A stretch of 64,000 nt of DNA from Acetobacter sp. (lineage in GTDB: Bacteria; Pseudomonadota; Alphaproteobacteria; Acetobacterales; Acetobacteraceae): the NCBI RefSeq assembly GCF_022483985.1, contig NZ_JAKVME010000003.1:431001-495000 (forward strand). The letters run 5' to 3'. Positions 25,467 to 34,796 of this stretch are shown here, piece after piece. How positions within the stretch are numbered: position 1 is the stretch's first letter; every line of letters begins with the position of its first letter. The notes under the pieces were generated by a model. It was not told where the DNA came from. It made no database searches and was given only the letters and a program-made list of their open reading frames with translations. The position numbers and the translations under genes are program-made.

Positions 25467-26798
25467 ATGACACAGAAACGTAAGATCAAACTTGGCTTCA
25501 TTCTGCATGGCGTCGGACGCACATGGGATGACTGGCGCCATCCGGAACGGGATGTGCGAGCCAGCACAAATTTTTCCTTTTATCGCAAACAGGCTCAACT
25601 CGCAGAAAAAGGGAAATTCGATTTCCTTTTTGTTGCTGACAGCCTGTCGATCAATGAGAAATCCAGCCCGCACTATCTCAATCGTTTCGAACCGCTTACA
25701 ATTCTGTCGGCCTTGGCTGCTGTTACCGACCATATCGGTCTCGTCGGCACGCTGAGCGTGAGCTATACGGAGCCGTTCAATGTTGCGCGGCAGTTCGCCT
25801 CTCTTGATCATATCAGTCATGGTCGCGCAGGTTGGAACGTCGTCACTTCGTGGTTGAGTGACACGGCCGCAAACTTTGGCCGGAAAGAGCACCCAGCCCA
25901 TAGTGAACGCTATCGCATCGCGGCGGAGCATCTGGAAACCGTACAGGGGCTATGGGATAGCTGGGAGGATGACGCGCTGGTTGGTGACAAAGTCCGGGGT
26001 GTGTTTGTAGATCCTGAGAAACTGCACAAACTGGATCATACCGGCTCTCACTTTCAGGTCCGTGGACCTCTGAATATTGACCGTTCTGCTCAGGGGCAGC
26101 CTGTCATTTTTCAGGCTGGAGCATCTGAGACGGGACGTGATTTTGCTGCACGTCACGCGGAGGCTGTCTTTTGTGGTCCGGCTGATCTGGATGAAGCACG
26201 CCTTTATTACGCAGATCTCAAGTCACGCGCACGTAAGTTGGGTCGGAAAGATGATCTGCCCTTCATTCTGCCCGGAGCCGCACCTATTGTCGGTTTGACC
26301 GAGGAAGAAGCGGAGGCGCGTTATCAGGAACTTGTTGCGTTGACCTCCATAGAGACTGGCCTCGGTTTTCTCTCGCGTGCATTCAATGATCACGATTTCC
26401 GGCAGTACGATCCCGATGGACCTTTTCCTGAAGTGGAGCAGATCGGTAACGAAAGCAACCAGAGCGCCTCGCAACGTATTCTGAGGCGGGTGAGACAGGA
26501 TAATCTGAGCATTCGACAGATTGCACTTGAGCTTGCCACGCCGCGTGGCGATTTTGTCGGCACGCCAACACAGGTTGCTGATGCCTTGCAGAACTGGTTT
26601 GAATCCGGAGGCGCGGATGGTTTTGTTCTGTTTGAGCCACTGCCGGGACAGCTTGATCTTTTTGTTCAGCATGTTGTGCCTATTCTGCAGGAACGTGGTC
26701 TGTTCCGGCAGGAATATGAACATGAAATATTCCGGGAAAATCTTGGTCTTTCTATTCCGGTCAATCGCTACACTATAGAGCGTAAGGAAGCCGTTTGA
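25467..26798 (+). CDS. LLM-class flavin monooxygenase, NtaA/SnaA/DszA family
   Basis: A 443-residue paralog of the preceding gene, with the same order of motifs: IKLGFILHGVGRTWDDWRHP, FDFLFVADSLSI, EPLTILSALAAVTDHIGLVGT, SHGRAGWNVVTSWLSDTAANFG, HLETVQGLWDSWEDD and DFVGTPTQVADALQNWF. An ATG start at 25467 is chosen over a TTG at 25452; the ribosome site is weak, consistent with translation coupled to the upstream paralog. It closes the organosulfur region and is followed by an inverted repeat at 26822. Confidence 0.9.
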   Translation: MTQKRKIKLGFILHGVGRTWDDWRHPERDVRASTNFSFYRKQAQLAEKGKFDFLFVADSLSINEKSSPHYLNRFEPLTILSALAAVTDHIGLVGTLSVSYTEPFNVARQFASLDHISHGRAGWNVVTSWLSDTAANFGRKEHPAHSERYRIAAEHLETVQGLWDSWEDDALVGDKVRGVFVDPEKLHKLDHTGSHFQVRGPLNIDRSAQGQPVIFQAGASETGRDFAARHAEAVFCGPADLDEARLYYADLKSRARKLGRKDDLPFILPGAAPIVGLTEEEAEARYQELVALTSIETGLGFLSRAFNDHDFRQYDPDGPFPEVEQIGNESNQSASQRILRRVRQDNLSIRQIALELATPRGDFVGTPTQVADALQNWFESGGADGFVLFEPLPGQLDLFVQHVVPILQERGLFRQEYEHEIFRENLGLSIPVNRYTIERKEAV

Positions 26799-26821
26799 GT
26801 AACATTGGCTTTTTGCGTTGA

Positions 26822-26854
26822 TCTCAGGGGAAAAGCCGCAGTTTTCCCCTGAGA
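26822..26854. terminator. Inverted repeat after the monooxygenase pair
   Basis: A perfect 13-bp stem TCTCAGGGGAAAA (26822-26834) / TTTTCCCCTGAGA (26842-26854) with a 7-base loop lies 23 bases after the stop. The T run is inside the stem. It probably ends the plus-strand transcript and could also act on the minus strand. Confidence 0.7.
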
Positions 26855-27180
26855 CGGGTCAAAACTGAATAAATGTGCTGTCTGCTCTTTTTGGAAGCCA
26901 GATTTTTTATTTTTCTGAAGAGCTGTTTGATCGACCAAAAGGTTTTTTGTTTTTCTTGAAAAAGAATGTGTCAATACCTTTGCTCAGGTCGCCGACAAAA
27001 CGTAGCACAATACCATTCCCTGCCCGACACAACGCGTGTAGAGAAGAGGCGGGCAGACAGCGGAACTGACCGAAAGACGAGAACATCCCACACAAGATAT
27101 CTGCGAGCGTCCGTTACAAAAGCGCGACCATCAGGAAAATCGGCTATCGTATAATGCCTGACGGAAAAAGATAGTATCCT
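26855..27180. other. 326-base gap between monooxygenase and catalase genes
   Basis: The two flanking genes are convergent. The gap is T-rich at 26890-26960 and otherwise unremarkable. No gene, RNA or clear hairpin for katE termination is recognised. Confidence 0.5.
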
Positions 27181-29334
27181 TCAGGCAAGATCACGCACTT
27201 TCGGTTCACGTGACCAGTGCCGTTTCACGCCGACTTTCTCGAATTCGTCGAGTGGAATGACCCCATCGTCCTTCTCTACTCCTGCCCGGTCAAGGATGAT
27301 CTGCGTGCCTTTGCAGTGTGCGATCGTCTTGCAGTGGGTATAGGCATCCATGAACCATTGCACTGCTGCGGAATCATAGGTCAGTTTTCTGGCCTGATCC
27401 GGCATCAGGATGGAGATGATCGCGTCGTAGAGCACCGACGGTGATCCGGCGAGCTGCCCATCAGCCTGAAGTGTGCCTCCCTTGACCGGGAGACCTCCAA
27501 CCTTGGGAGCGATAAGAACTGCTGTTCCGCCCTGTCCTTCGATCAGAGTCTTGAATTTCCTGATTTCGTGTAAATCTGACCCTTCCGCAAACAGAATTCC
27601 GATCTGGCGGCCTTGCAGAGTGCTCTTTGCCTGTTTCTGAATGGAAAGCGCATCGGAAATTTTCAGATCAACGGGTTCTTTTGCGGCTTTGGCCTTGACC
27701 GGGAGTTCCATGGCCAGACCTTTTGCAATCCGTTGGGCGAGAGACTCGTCAACATTGCGCAACTGCGCCACGACGCGTTCTCGAACATGTGGAATCTGAA
27801 CCTTGGATAGCTCGAAGACAATGGCTGATGCCGTATGAGCCTGCTCGCTTTCCGTGAGGGAGCGGTAATACAGGCGCGGCTGGCTATAATGATCAGCGAA
27901 GGTCTCTGAACGTAAGCGAATCTTGCGGGTCGGGTCGTTGTCTTCAGCATTTTCCTCGAAAGTTTTGAACCCTGTTGCCGGACAGGCTCTAGGACCACCG
28001 TTTTCTCCAGCCTCAGCAAGGCTGTTTGGCTCGTAATTGGCGCGACCGACGGGGACGAGCGTCTGCATCATGCCGTCACGCTGGAAGTTGCTGAACGGGC
28101 ATTTGGGTGCGTTGATCGGAATCTGGTGAAAGTTGGTTGTTCCCAGACGGGATTTCTGTGTGTCGAGATAGGAAAACAGGCGCCCCTGCAACAGGGGATC
28201 GTTGGAGAAATCTATGCCGGGAATGATATTGCTTGGTAGAAACGCGACCTGTTCGGTTTCTGCAAAGAAATTGTCCACGTTCCGGTTGAGCGTCATACGG
28301 CCAACGATCTCGACGGGAATATCTTCTTCCGGAATCAGTTTTGTGGCGTCCAGCACGTCATAGGGCTGCCTGGCGGCCCAGTCAGCATCAAACACCTGTA
28401 TGCCGAGATCCCATGCCGGAAAATCGCCCCGGACGATTGCTTCAAACAGATCCTGACGATGAAAATCGGGGTTGGCGCCAGCGATTTTTACTGCCTCATC
28501 CCATGTTGTCGATTCAATGCCCAGAACAGGCTTCCAGTGAAACTTTACGAATTTTCCTTCGCCCTTTGCGTTCACAAGCCGGAAAGTGTGGACGCCGAAC
28601 CCTTCAATCATGCGGAGCGAGCGGGGGATGCCGCGATCGGACATGGCCCACATGACCGTGTGCAGTGATTCCGGCATCAGGCTGACGAAATCCCAGAACG
28701 TATCATGGGCGGAGGCGGCCTGCGGATAGCCTCGATCAGCCTCCATCTTCACGCTGTGGACAAGGTCAGGAAATTTTATCGCGTCCTGAATGAAGAAGAC
28801 CGGAATATTGTTGCCGACCAGATCCCAGTTGCCGCTGTCAGTATAGAATTTGACGGCAAAGCCCCGGACGTCGCGAGGGGTATCCACGGAGCCCGCACCA
28901 CCGGCCACCGTGGAGATGCGCGTGAAGACCGGGCAGGTCGTGCCGACCTTCTGAAAGATCGACGCTTTCGTCAGTTCAGGGATGGCTCTGGTGCATTCAA
29001 ATACACCATGCGCGCCCGAACCTCTGGCATGCACGATGCGCTCGGGAATCCGTTCATGGTCGAAATGGAAAATCTTTTCGCGGAGAATGAAATCTTCCAG
29101 CAGGGTTGGCCCGCGCCTGCCCGCCTTGAGCGAATTTTCATTATCCGAAATCCGGTGACCGAAATTGTCGGTCAGATGGGCGACACCATCAGAGTGGTCT
29201 CCATCATGCGCGATGGTCTGGTGAAGTTCGCCGCCCGGAGCAACGGTATCTTTTGTTTTGACGAGCCCGGCGCCAGGAGCATGGTCATGCAATCCGTTAT
29301 CGACGCTGGGGCTAGGATTTTTGTCCTTCGGCAT
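27181..29334 (-). CDS. katE: Large-subunit catalase HPII (clade 2)
   Basis: Monofunctional haem catalase of 717 residues that disproportionates hydrogen peroxide. The N-terminal arm precedes the catalase core, with distal His102 in [10 protein letters not shown], Asn in [14 protein letters not shown] and the proximal haem Tyr in [16 protein letters not shown]-terminal flavodoxin-like domain from about 570 ([13 protein letters not shown]...) distinguishes the large clade 2 enzymes (HPII is about 750 residues). GGAGG 6 bases upstream supports ATG 29334; the frame extends to 29424 without support. It is monocistronic in appearance, downstream of a glycosyltransferase gene on the same strand. Confidence 0.96.
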   Translation of the reverse strand: MPKDKNPSPSVDNGLHDHAPGAGLVKTKDTVAPGGELHQTIAHDGDHSDGVAHLTDNFGHRISDNENSLKAGRRGPTLLEDFILREKIFHFDHERIPERIVHARGSGAHGVFECTRAIPELTKASIFQKVGTTCPVFTRISTVAGGAGSVDTPRDVRGFAVKFYTDSGNWDLVGNNIPVFFIQDAIKFPDLVHSVKMEADRGYPQAASAHDTFWDFVSLMPESLHTVMWAMSDRGIPRSLRMIEGFGVHTFRLVNAKGEGKFVKFHWKPVLGIESTTWDEAVKIAGANPDFHRQDLFEAIVRGDFPAWDLGIQVFDADWAARQPYDVLDATKLIPEEDIPVEIVGRMTLNRNVDNFFAETEQVAFLPSNIIPGIDFSNDPLLQGRLFSYLDTQKSRLGTTNFHQIPINAPKCPFSNFQRDGMMQTLVPVGRANYEPNSLAEAGENGGPRACPATGFKTFEENAEDNDPTRKIRLRSETFADHYSQPRLYYRSLTESEQAHTASAIVFELSKVQIPHVRERVVAQLRNVDESLAQRIAKGLAMELPVKAKAAKEPVDLKISDALSIQKQAKSTLQGRQIGILFAEGSDLHEIRKFKTLIEGQGGTAVLIAPKVGGLPVKGGTLQADGQLAGSPSVLYDAIISILMPDQARKLTYDSAAVQWFMDAYTHCKTIAHCKGTQIILDRAGVEKDDGVIPLDEFEKVGVKRHWSREPKVRDLA

Positions 29335-29459
29335 GAGTGCCTCCATCGGATCTCGAAAGAAAAGCGACAACCACATCCCGTTCCGGCAGGCAGAACAGAG
29401 ATGGCCATATGAATGCTTTTCCAACGAGTGATGCGATAAAGGGTTCCGCGCTTTATATT

Positions 29460-30242
29460 TCAGACAAACACGTTGTTAGAAATAGAGTGGGCGTTGCGTG
29501 TGAAGGACGAGTTCGCCCAGTCATTTAAAGGTGTGGCCAGAAAAGGGAAGCCCAGAAGAAAAGTCATCCTTTGCGTGTGTCGGTTCAGTTCGACATCAAG
29601 CCCACTGTTGGACCAGATGACAGGATGTGACTCCAGTCCCAGCCCGGCTTGCAGATAACGCACGCTGGCAGGCTGGTTTCCGATCGGCAACAGGTCTCTG
29701 AGCAGCATCCCGGCGGCCTGCGGCGTGACCGTATAGGCGCACAGACCTGAAAATCCGCTCAATCGGAGGAGGTGGAGCGATTCCGGCGGTGTCTCGATAT
29801 CCATCTGATGGGAGGAAATCTGTCTGTCGAAAAGCAGCGTGGCCTCGGGCATGCCCGCGCCGGGGATCATGCGGATGGGCCAGTCGGTGTTGACTCCCCA
29901 TGCGATGAAGTCGAACTGCTTCTGCTGTTCCATCAACCTCTGGGTCAGACTGTCAAATCTGTGATGCAGAATGACATCATCCTCCAGCACCGTCACGGGA
30001 CGGTTGCTGCTGACGGCGTGCCGCCAGAGTGTCAGATGAGACATCAGAACGCCGAGAGCTGGCTCCACATAGCGGTTTTCGACCGCGATGATCCCGTCTG
30101 CCACCAGATCGGTCCGGGAAAGCGCATAGCCGTCGATGGCTTTGAAGATTTCGATATGCCGCATGTGAGGATTGTTGCGGAAAAAGGCGTCCCTGCGGTC
30201 AGCTCGGCGTTCGAGATTGATGACGAATGTCTGTGGCTTCAT
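29460..30242 (-). CDS. Glycosyltransferase family 25 protein
   Basis: A 260-residue LPS-type glycosyltransferase (GT25, Lex2B/LpsA-like). The N-terminal FVINLERRADRRDAF is the family hallmark. EDD at 87-89 in VTVLEDDVILH supplies the metal-binding acidic cluster, and GCxSHLxLW is represented by GVLMSHLTLWRHA. No signal peptide is present; it is likely a cytoplasmic or membrane-associated enzyme of surface polysaccharide synthesis. It stands alone, 125 bases upstream of katE, and no other surface-sugar gene is adjacent. Donor and acceptor are unknown. Confidence 0.88.
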   Translation of the reverse strand: MKPQTFVINLERRADRRDAFFRNNPHMRHIEIFKAIDGYALSRTDLVADGIIAVENRYVEPALGVLMSHLTLWRHAVSSNRPVTVLEDDVILHHRFDSLTQRLMEQQKQFDFIAWGVNTDWPIRMIPGAGMPEATLLFDRQISSHQMDIETPPESLHLLRLSGFSGLCAYTVTPQAAGMLLRDLLPIGNQPASVRYLQAGLGLESHPVIWSNSGLDVELNRHTQRMTFLLGFPFLATPLNDWANSSFTRNAHSISNNVFV

Positions 30243-30545
30243 CTCAGGTTGGCACCGGTTCCGGGGAATGGAGCGCCCGGAAAAATGAGAAGGGAATGTG
30301 TTTTCGTTAATATGGGGAAGTTAATTTATCCTTTTCGATATTGAAAAACCTGTTGTTTTAAGGTGAGGAAATGAGTTTCTTCGATCGCTTCCGGTGATGT
30401 GGCTGATATGAAATCGAAACGAACTGGAACAAAAGCCACTCCCATCCTCTTTTCGTTTTGAAAAAATCGTTGGAGTATGCCGTGACACACCCGCTTCCGG
30501 CTCGGGTAAGGACTGCAATCCGGACATCAGAGAGGAGAGATCGTC
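30243..30545. other. 303-base intergenic region upstream of the aldehyde dehydrogenase
   Basis: This region lies between two divergent genes and must hold both promoters. GAGAGGAGA near 30531-30540 is the ribosome site for the dehydrogenase. No clear palindromic operator or RNA structure is seen. Confidence 0.45.
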
Positions 30546-31916
30546 ATGTCTGCCTACAAGACACTCAACCCGACCACGGGCAAGGTCGAGAAGACTTTTG
30601 ACGAGCATACTGACGCCGAGATGATCGCCAGGCTGGAAAAAGCTCATGGCCTGTGGAAGGATGACTGGCGTCACCGTTCTTTCGAAGAGCGCCGGAAGAT
30701 CGTCAAGGCCGCTGCGGAAGCCCTGCGCCGCGACAAGGAAAAGCACGCGGCCCTGATCGCCACGGAGATGGGCAAGTCCATCGGTGAATCCATTGGCGAG
30801 ATAGAGTTTTCCGCCGATATTCTCGACTACTACGCGGATAATGCCCAGAGAATCCTTGCTCCCAAGGATATCAAGACATCCTGTAGCAAGGCGCAGGTCA
30901 TCAGCCAGTCTCTTGGGGTGATCTATTGCGTGGAGCCATGGAATTACCCGTATTACCAGCTTGCCCGCGTGGCTGCGCCAAACCTCATGGCGGGCAACAC
31001 GGTTCTGGTGAAGCATGCGCCGACCGTGCCGCAGTGCGCGCTGGCGTTCGAACAGCTGTTTATCGACGCAGGCGCTCCGGAGGGTGCTTACAGCAACCTG
31101 TTCATCAGCAACGACCAGTCGGAAAAGCTGATCGCACGCCCGGAAGTCTGCGGCGTGGCCCTGACAGGTAGCGAGCGTGCAGGCAGCGCCGTGGCGTCGC
31201 AGGCAGGCAAGGCCCTGAAGAAGAGCACCATGGAGCTCGGCGGCACGGATGCGTTCATCGTGCTGGAGGACGCGGATCTGGATCTGACCGTCCAGAACGC
31301 CATCTTCGGCCGCTTTGAGAACAACGGACAGGTCTGCACCGCCGCAAAGCGCATGATCGTTCATGAGAGCATCGCGGACGAATTTACAGAGCGTCTGAAG
31401 GCTGCGGTCAGTGAGTTCCGTTATGGTGACCCGCTGGACAAGGAGAGCACGCACGGTCCGATGAGCAGCGAAAACGCGATGAATCTTGTGCTGGAACAGG
31501 TCGATATCGCCGTCAAAGGCGGTGCGAAGCTGCTGACGGGCGGCGTGCGCCTCAACCGGGAAGGCTTCTTCATTCAGGCAGGCATCCTGACCGATATCAC
31601 GAAGGACAATCCGATCTTCTATAAGGAGATCTTTGGCCCGATCGCTTCGATCTACCGTGTGCGTGATGAGGAAGAGGCCATTGCTCTGGCCAATGACTCG
31701 CCGTTCGGGCTGGGTGGTTCGGTCTACACGAAGGACACCGAGCGGGGCTGGCGTGTCGCCGAACGCATCGAAACCGGTATGGTGTTCATCAATGCGATGA
31801 GTGGCGGCGGCCCGGAGATGCCGTTCGGCGGCATCAAGAATTCCGGTTATGGCCGGGAGTTGTCGGAATTCGGTATCGAGGAGTTCATCAACCGCAAGCT
31901 GGTCTGCATTCCATAA
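30546..31916 (+). CDS. NAD(P)-dependent succinate-semialdehyde dehydrogenase-type aldehyde dehydrogenase
   Basis: A 456-residue aldehyde dehydrogenase. Visible active-site residues are Asn133 in EPWNYPYYQ, Glu230 in MELGGTDAF and the nucleophile Cys264 in NNGQVCTAAKRM. The short chain (about 456), lacking an N-terminal extension, and sequence such as RRDKEKHAALIATEMGKSIGES match the succinate-semialdehyde dehydrogenase (Sad/GabD-like) branch found in many alphaproteobacteria. It oxidises an aldehyde to an acid in the cytoplasm. A strong ribosome site precedes ATG 30546 and a strong terminator follows, so it is monocistronic. Substrate preference cannot be settled from sequence. Confidence 0.92.
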   Translation: MSAYKTLNPTTGKVEKTFDEHTDAEMIARLEKAHGLWKDDWRHRSFEERRKIVKAAAEALRRDKEKHAALIATEMGKSIGESIGEIEFSADILDYYADNAQRILAPKDIKTSCSKAQVISQSLGVIYCVEPWNYPYYQLARVAAPNLMAGNTVLVKHAPTVPQCALAFEQLFIDAGAPEGAYSNLFISNDQSEKLIARPEVCGVALTGSERAGSAVASQAGKALKKSTMELGGTDAFIVLEDADLDLTVQNAIFGRFENNGQVCTAAKRMIVHESIADEFTERLKAAVSEFRYGDPLDKESTHGPMSSENAMNLVLEQVDIAVKGGAKLLTGGVRLNREGFFIQAGILTDITKDNPIFYKEIFGPIASIYRVRDEEEAIALANDSPFGLGGSVYTKDTERGWRVAERIETGMVFINAMSGGGPEMPFGGIKNSGYGRELSEFGIEEFINRKLVCIP

Positions 31917-31946
31917 GCAGCGTGCGGGACGATACTGGTACAACGG

Positions 31947-31971
31947 ACAGGGGTCGAAAGACCCCTGTTTT
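31947..31971 (+). terminator. Intrinsic terminator of the aldehyde dehydrogenase gene
   Basis: A 9-bp stem ACAGGGGTC (31947-31955) / GACCCCTGT (31960-31968) with a GAAA tetraloop runs into TTT. Confidence 0.88.
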
Positions 31972-31987
31972 CGTCAGGGCCAGCGGT

Positions 31988-32269
31988 TCAGTCCACTGGA
32001 GAAAGCGATGTGTCAGCCTGTGTTTCCACGGCCTTGACCAGCTCCGGGTTGGTGCGGCGCAGCAGGCTGGCGCGCAGCATGATGGCGGTGTCCCGTGCCG
32101 ATGACTGTCGCCAGCGGATGAGGAAATCACGATCGGCCTGCAGGTCCGCTTCGTGTGCTTCGGGAAAGTCTTTCATAAACCTGGTGTCCGGGGTTTTCAT
32201 AAGGTCCGCGATTCGTACCCGGAAGAAACGCCAGGTCATTCGTTCCGGGCTCTTCTCGCATGTCTCCAT
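31988..32269 (-). CDS. Small conserved-looking hypothetical protein
   Basis: A 93-residue Arg/Glu-rich protein with no signal peptide, membrane segment or recognised domain. Residues such as MTWRFFRVRIADLMKTPD and ALIxWR-like DFLIRWRQSSARDT suggest a compact helical protein. ATG 32269 is preferred; a GTG at 32293 would add 8 residues. It lies convergent to the aldehyde dehydrogenase and 105 bases downstream of the DUF721 gene on the same strand. The opposite-strand frame is less protein-like. Function unknown; it could be a chance frame. Confidence 0.55.
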   Translation of the reverse strand: METCEKSPERMTWRFFRVRIADLMKTPDTRFMKDFPEAHEADLQADRDFLIRWRQSSARDTAIMLRASLLRRTNPELVKAVETQADTSLSPVD

Positions 32270-32374
32270 GATTTGAAAGTAAATTAACCGCACTTCGGCC
32301 CTGTGATTCTGTAATGCCAGAATCGTGTTTCTTTAATCGCGTCTCTTTCAGGGCGGTGTGCTGGAGCGTCCGGG

Positions 32375-32875
32375 CTATTTCCGGGTCGCGTTACGTTCGG
32401 CAAGACGCGTGCCTAGCGCTTCCAGAGCATCCCGGAGCGGTCCTTCCGGCATGTCATCGACAACGACAGGCGGCACATGGACCGCCGGGCGCCGCGCCGG
32501 ACGACCGGATGTCTGGCTCGTGGGCTGGAAATCCTGCGTCATTTTGAGACGTTCAACGATCTTCTGGCCGCACCATGTGTTGATCCGGTCGATGAGGGCG
32601 GTCTGCATATGCTGGATTTCCATCGCCACAGGTCCACGGCAGGCAATGGTCAGCGTGCCTGCCGACAGCTTGCGTGGTTCGGTGCGTGTTCCGAGCGATT
32701 CTCCCACGATCTGCATCCAGTCGATGAACAGTGTCACGCTTGCGGGCGAGCGCTTGCGGAAGGCTTCCCGTGTCAGGTTGGGGATCATGCTGCCCAGATC
32801 GCGCGGCTTGAAGGAGCGACGTGGAGGCTCGGCTGTTCCTGTCTCGCTCTTGCGTGTCGGTCGTGCGGGTTTCAT
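32375..32875 (-). CDS. DUF721 (DciA-like) family protein
   Basis: A 166-residue DUF721 protein; the domain covers about 20-110 (PRDLGSMIPNLTREAFRKRSPAS...WMQIVGESLG...CRGPVAMEIQHM). DUF721 proteins include DciA, the helicase loader/operator that replaced DnaC in most bacteria; this short form is typical of alphaproteobacteria. The tail from about 115 is basic and Pro-rich, probably disordered. GGAG 7 bases upstream supports ATG 32875. Start codons of this gene and mutY are only 11 bases apart. Role in replication is inferred from family; dnaB is encoded at 46511-48028 in the same window. Confidence 0.85.
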   Translation of the reverse strand: MKPARPTRKSETGTAEPPRRSFKPRDLGSMIPNLTREAFRKRSPASVTLFIDWMQIVGESLGTRTEPRKLSAGTLTIACRGPVAMEIQHMQTALIDRINTWCGQKIVERLKMTQDFQPTSQTSGRPARRPAVHVPPVVVDDMPEGPLRDALEALGTRLAERNATRK

Positions 32876-32886
32876 AAACTGGCTCC

Positions 32887-33972
32887 GTGATTCCCTCAGA
32901 CTCAGATCTTCTCGCATGGTACGACCATAACCGCAGAACCCTTCCCTGGCGCGCCCTGCCGGGTGAGACGGCTGACCCCTACCATGTCTGGATCAGCGAG
33001 ATCATGCTGCAACAGACGACAGTCGCCGCAGTCATTCCTTATTACCACAATTTTCTCGAACGCTTCCCCGATATCAGGGCGCTGGCGCGTGCTCCTCTGG
33101 ATGAAGTGCTACAGGCATGGTCGGGTCTGGGCTACTATTCCCGCGCCCGCAATCTGCATCGCTGTGCGGAAGAGGTGGTTCATCTGGGGGAGTTTCCCCG
33201 GGATGTAGCTGGTTTACAGGCGTTACCGGGTATTGGCGCGTATACGGCGGCGGCCATAGCGGCGATTGCCTTCGGTGTGCCGGTTGTCCCTGTCGATGGG
33301 AATGTGGAACGGATTTCGGCGCGTATCTTCGCCATGCAGGAGCCGATGCCGGGTGCGCGGAAGCAGTTGGCGGCCAAAGCCGTGACTCTGAATGCCGGAC
33401 CGCAGGCGCAGGCACGGGCATCGGACTTTGCACAGGCCCTGTTTGATCTTGGCGCCACGCTCTGTGTGCCGCGCTCTCCCGCCTGTGTGCTCTGTCCGTG
33501 GCGGAAGCCCTGCAAGGCGCGGAAGTTGGGCATACAAGCGGAGTTGCCGAAAAAATCACCCAAGGCCGAGCGCCCGACCCGTCATGGCGTGCATTTCCTG
33601 CTGATGGATGAAGCGGATCAGGTTCTGGTCAGACGGCGCCCGCCGCAGGGATTGTTGGGCGGGACGATAGAACTGCCGGGGCCGGAATGGCGGGAGAAGC
33701 CGTGGAGTGTGAAGGAAGTGGCGGAGGTCGCCCCTTTTGCTGATCGTGCTTCCGGGGGGCTTCGTGTTCCGCAATGGGAGTGCGCGGGGTCGGTCAGGCA
33801 CGTCTTTACGCATTTTACATTGCTGATCGATGTGTATGCGGCGCGGGTGAGGAGTATGCCCAATCCTCGCGAGGAGGAAGGCTTTCCTGTCGCGCTTGAA
33901 AAGGTGGATGGACTTGCGCTTTCTTCGCTCATGCGGAAATGCGTGCAAACTGGTCTAAAAGGATCGGACTGA
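32887..33972 (+). CDS. mutY: A/G-specific adenine glycosylase
   Basis: Base-excision repair enzyme of 361 residues that removes A opposite 8-oxoG. Glu38 (SEIMLQQT), the helix-hairpin-helix LPGIGAYTAAAIAAIAF from about 113 and catalytic Asp137 (VPVDGNVER) are visible. The [4Fe-4S] ligands Cys193, 200, 203 and 209 keep the C-x6-C-x2-C-x5-C spacing. The C-terminal NUDIX-like 8-oxoG recognition domain runs from about 232. The start is GTG: an in-frame stop lies only 9 bases upstream and the conserved N-terminus leaves no later option. Divergent from the DUF721 gene. Confidence 0.97.
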   Translation: MIPSDSDLLAWYDHNRRTLPWRALPGETADPYHVWISEIMLQQTTVAAVIPYYHNFLERFPDIRALARAPLDEVLQAWSGLGYYSRARNLHRCAEEVVHLGEFPRDVAGLQALPGIGAYTAAAIAAIAFGVPVVPVDGNVERISARIFAMQEPMPGARKQLAAKAVTLNAGPQAQARASDFAQALFDLGATLCVPRSPACVLCPWRKPCKARKLGIQAELPKKSPKAERPTRHGVHFLLMDEADQVLVRRRPPQGLLGGTIELPGPEWREKPWSVKEVAEVAPFADRASGGLRVPQWECAGSVRHVFTHFTLLIDVYAARVRSMPNPREEEGFPVALEKVDGLALSSLMRKCVQTGLKGSD

Positions 33973-34020
33973 CGATCGCGCTTCCCCGGCAGGGGAAGGA
34001 ATCGCGGCAAGGAGAGAACT

Positions 34021-34653
34021 GTGGCGGAGACACCGCGTGCTGATGAAATCTGGCTTTACGACAGCTACGGTCGATTTCTGCATAACGATGCCCTTGATGA
34101 CCGGATGGTGGCCCGTGCGCCCGCCGATCTGCCCAGCGGTCTGCCGGGTCTGATCTTCGGGATTGATCCCGCACGGAGTCACGATCCTTTCGTGTTGCTC
34201 AAGCGCGAAACACGTCCGATGCCTCTGCCGCAGATCGAACCGGTCATGGAGCAGGGCGTGGCGCTCGCCTTCCGGATTCTGGATAGTGACGGGCCTTATG
34301 CCGATGCACGGGGCGGTTTCATCGCCACCCGGCAGGATGGAAGTGTCGTGCTCGGGGCTCCTGACCGGGGGGAGGGGATTCTGTTTGCGCCAATGCCCTT
34401 CTACACCGCCAGAAGCCTGTTTCCCATCTCAGGCATGGAATTGACGGATCAGCATGGGCTTGTGGTGCCTGCGCCGCAGCCGCTTACGGGTCTGCGCGTG
34501 CAGATTGCCGGACGGCCCTATTCACTGGAGGTCGGAGGTGATCTGCTGGCCCGGATGGGTGAACTGTCACCGGGAGAAACGGTCTCTCTGGTGTTGCCTG
34601 CGACGGCGACGGAGCCTGAAACGACGGTTACGGCGACCCGAAAAACACAATGA
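34021..34653 (+). CDS. Hypothetical protein of unknown family
   Basis: A 210-residue soluble-looking protein with no signal peptide or membrane helix. Start GTG 34021 has AAGGAGAG 5-7 bases upstream. The N-terminal half contains DEIWLYDSYGRFLHNDALDDRMV and LPGLIFGIDPARSHDPFVLLKR; the C-terminal half is rich in short beta strands and ends in a Thr/Ala tail. It follows mutY by 48 bases on the same strand, so co-transcription is likely. No domain is recognised. It looks like a real gene by codon pattern and ribosome site. Confidence 0.72.
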   Translation: MAETPRADEIWLYDSYGRFLHNDALDDRMVARAPADLPSGLPGLIFGIDPARSHDPFVLLKRETRPMPLPQIEPVMEQGVALAFRILDSDGPYADARGGFIATRQDGSVVLGAPDRGEGILFAPMPFYTARSLFPISGMELTDQHGLVVPAPQPLTGLRVQIAGRPYSLEVGGDLLARMGELSPGETVSLVLPATATEPETTVTATRKTQ

Positions 34654-34796
34654 TCGTAAAGATCTGGAGACAGATGCCCCCGGAGGTGGTCTGTCTCCGT
34701 CTGCCAGAGCCCTTTCCCTGAACACGGGTTCAATGGAAGTGCTCTAACTGTCTTTCCTGTTCCGGCATCATGTCGGCTGTCTGCCCGGTGATATTC

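Noticed and set aside
30321..31943. A 540-codon open frame on the minus strand
   Set aside because: It lies entirely antisense to the aldehyde dehydrogenase, has no domain and an Arg/His-rich composition typical of shadows in GC-rich genes.
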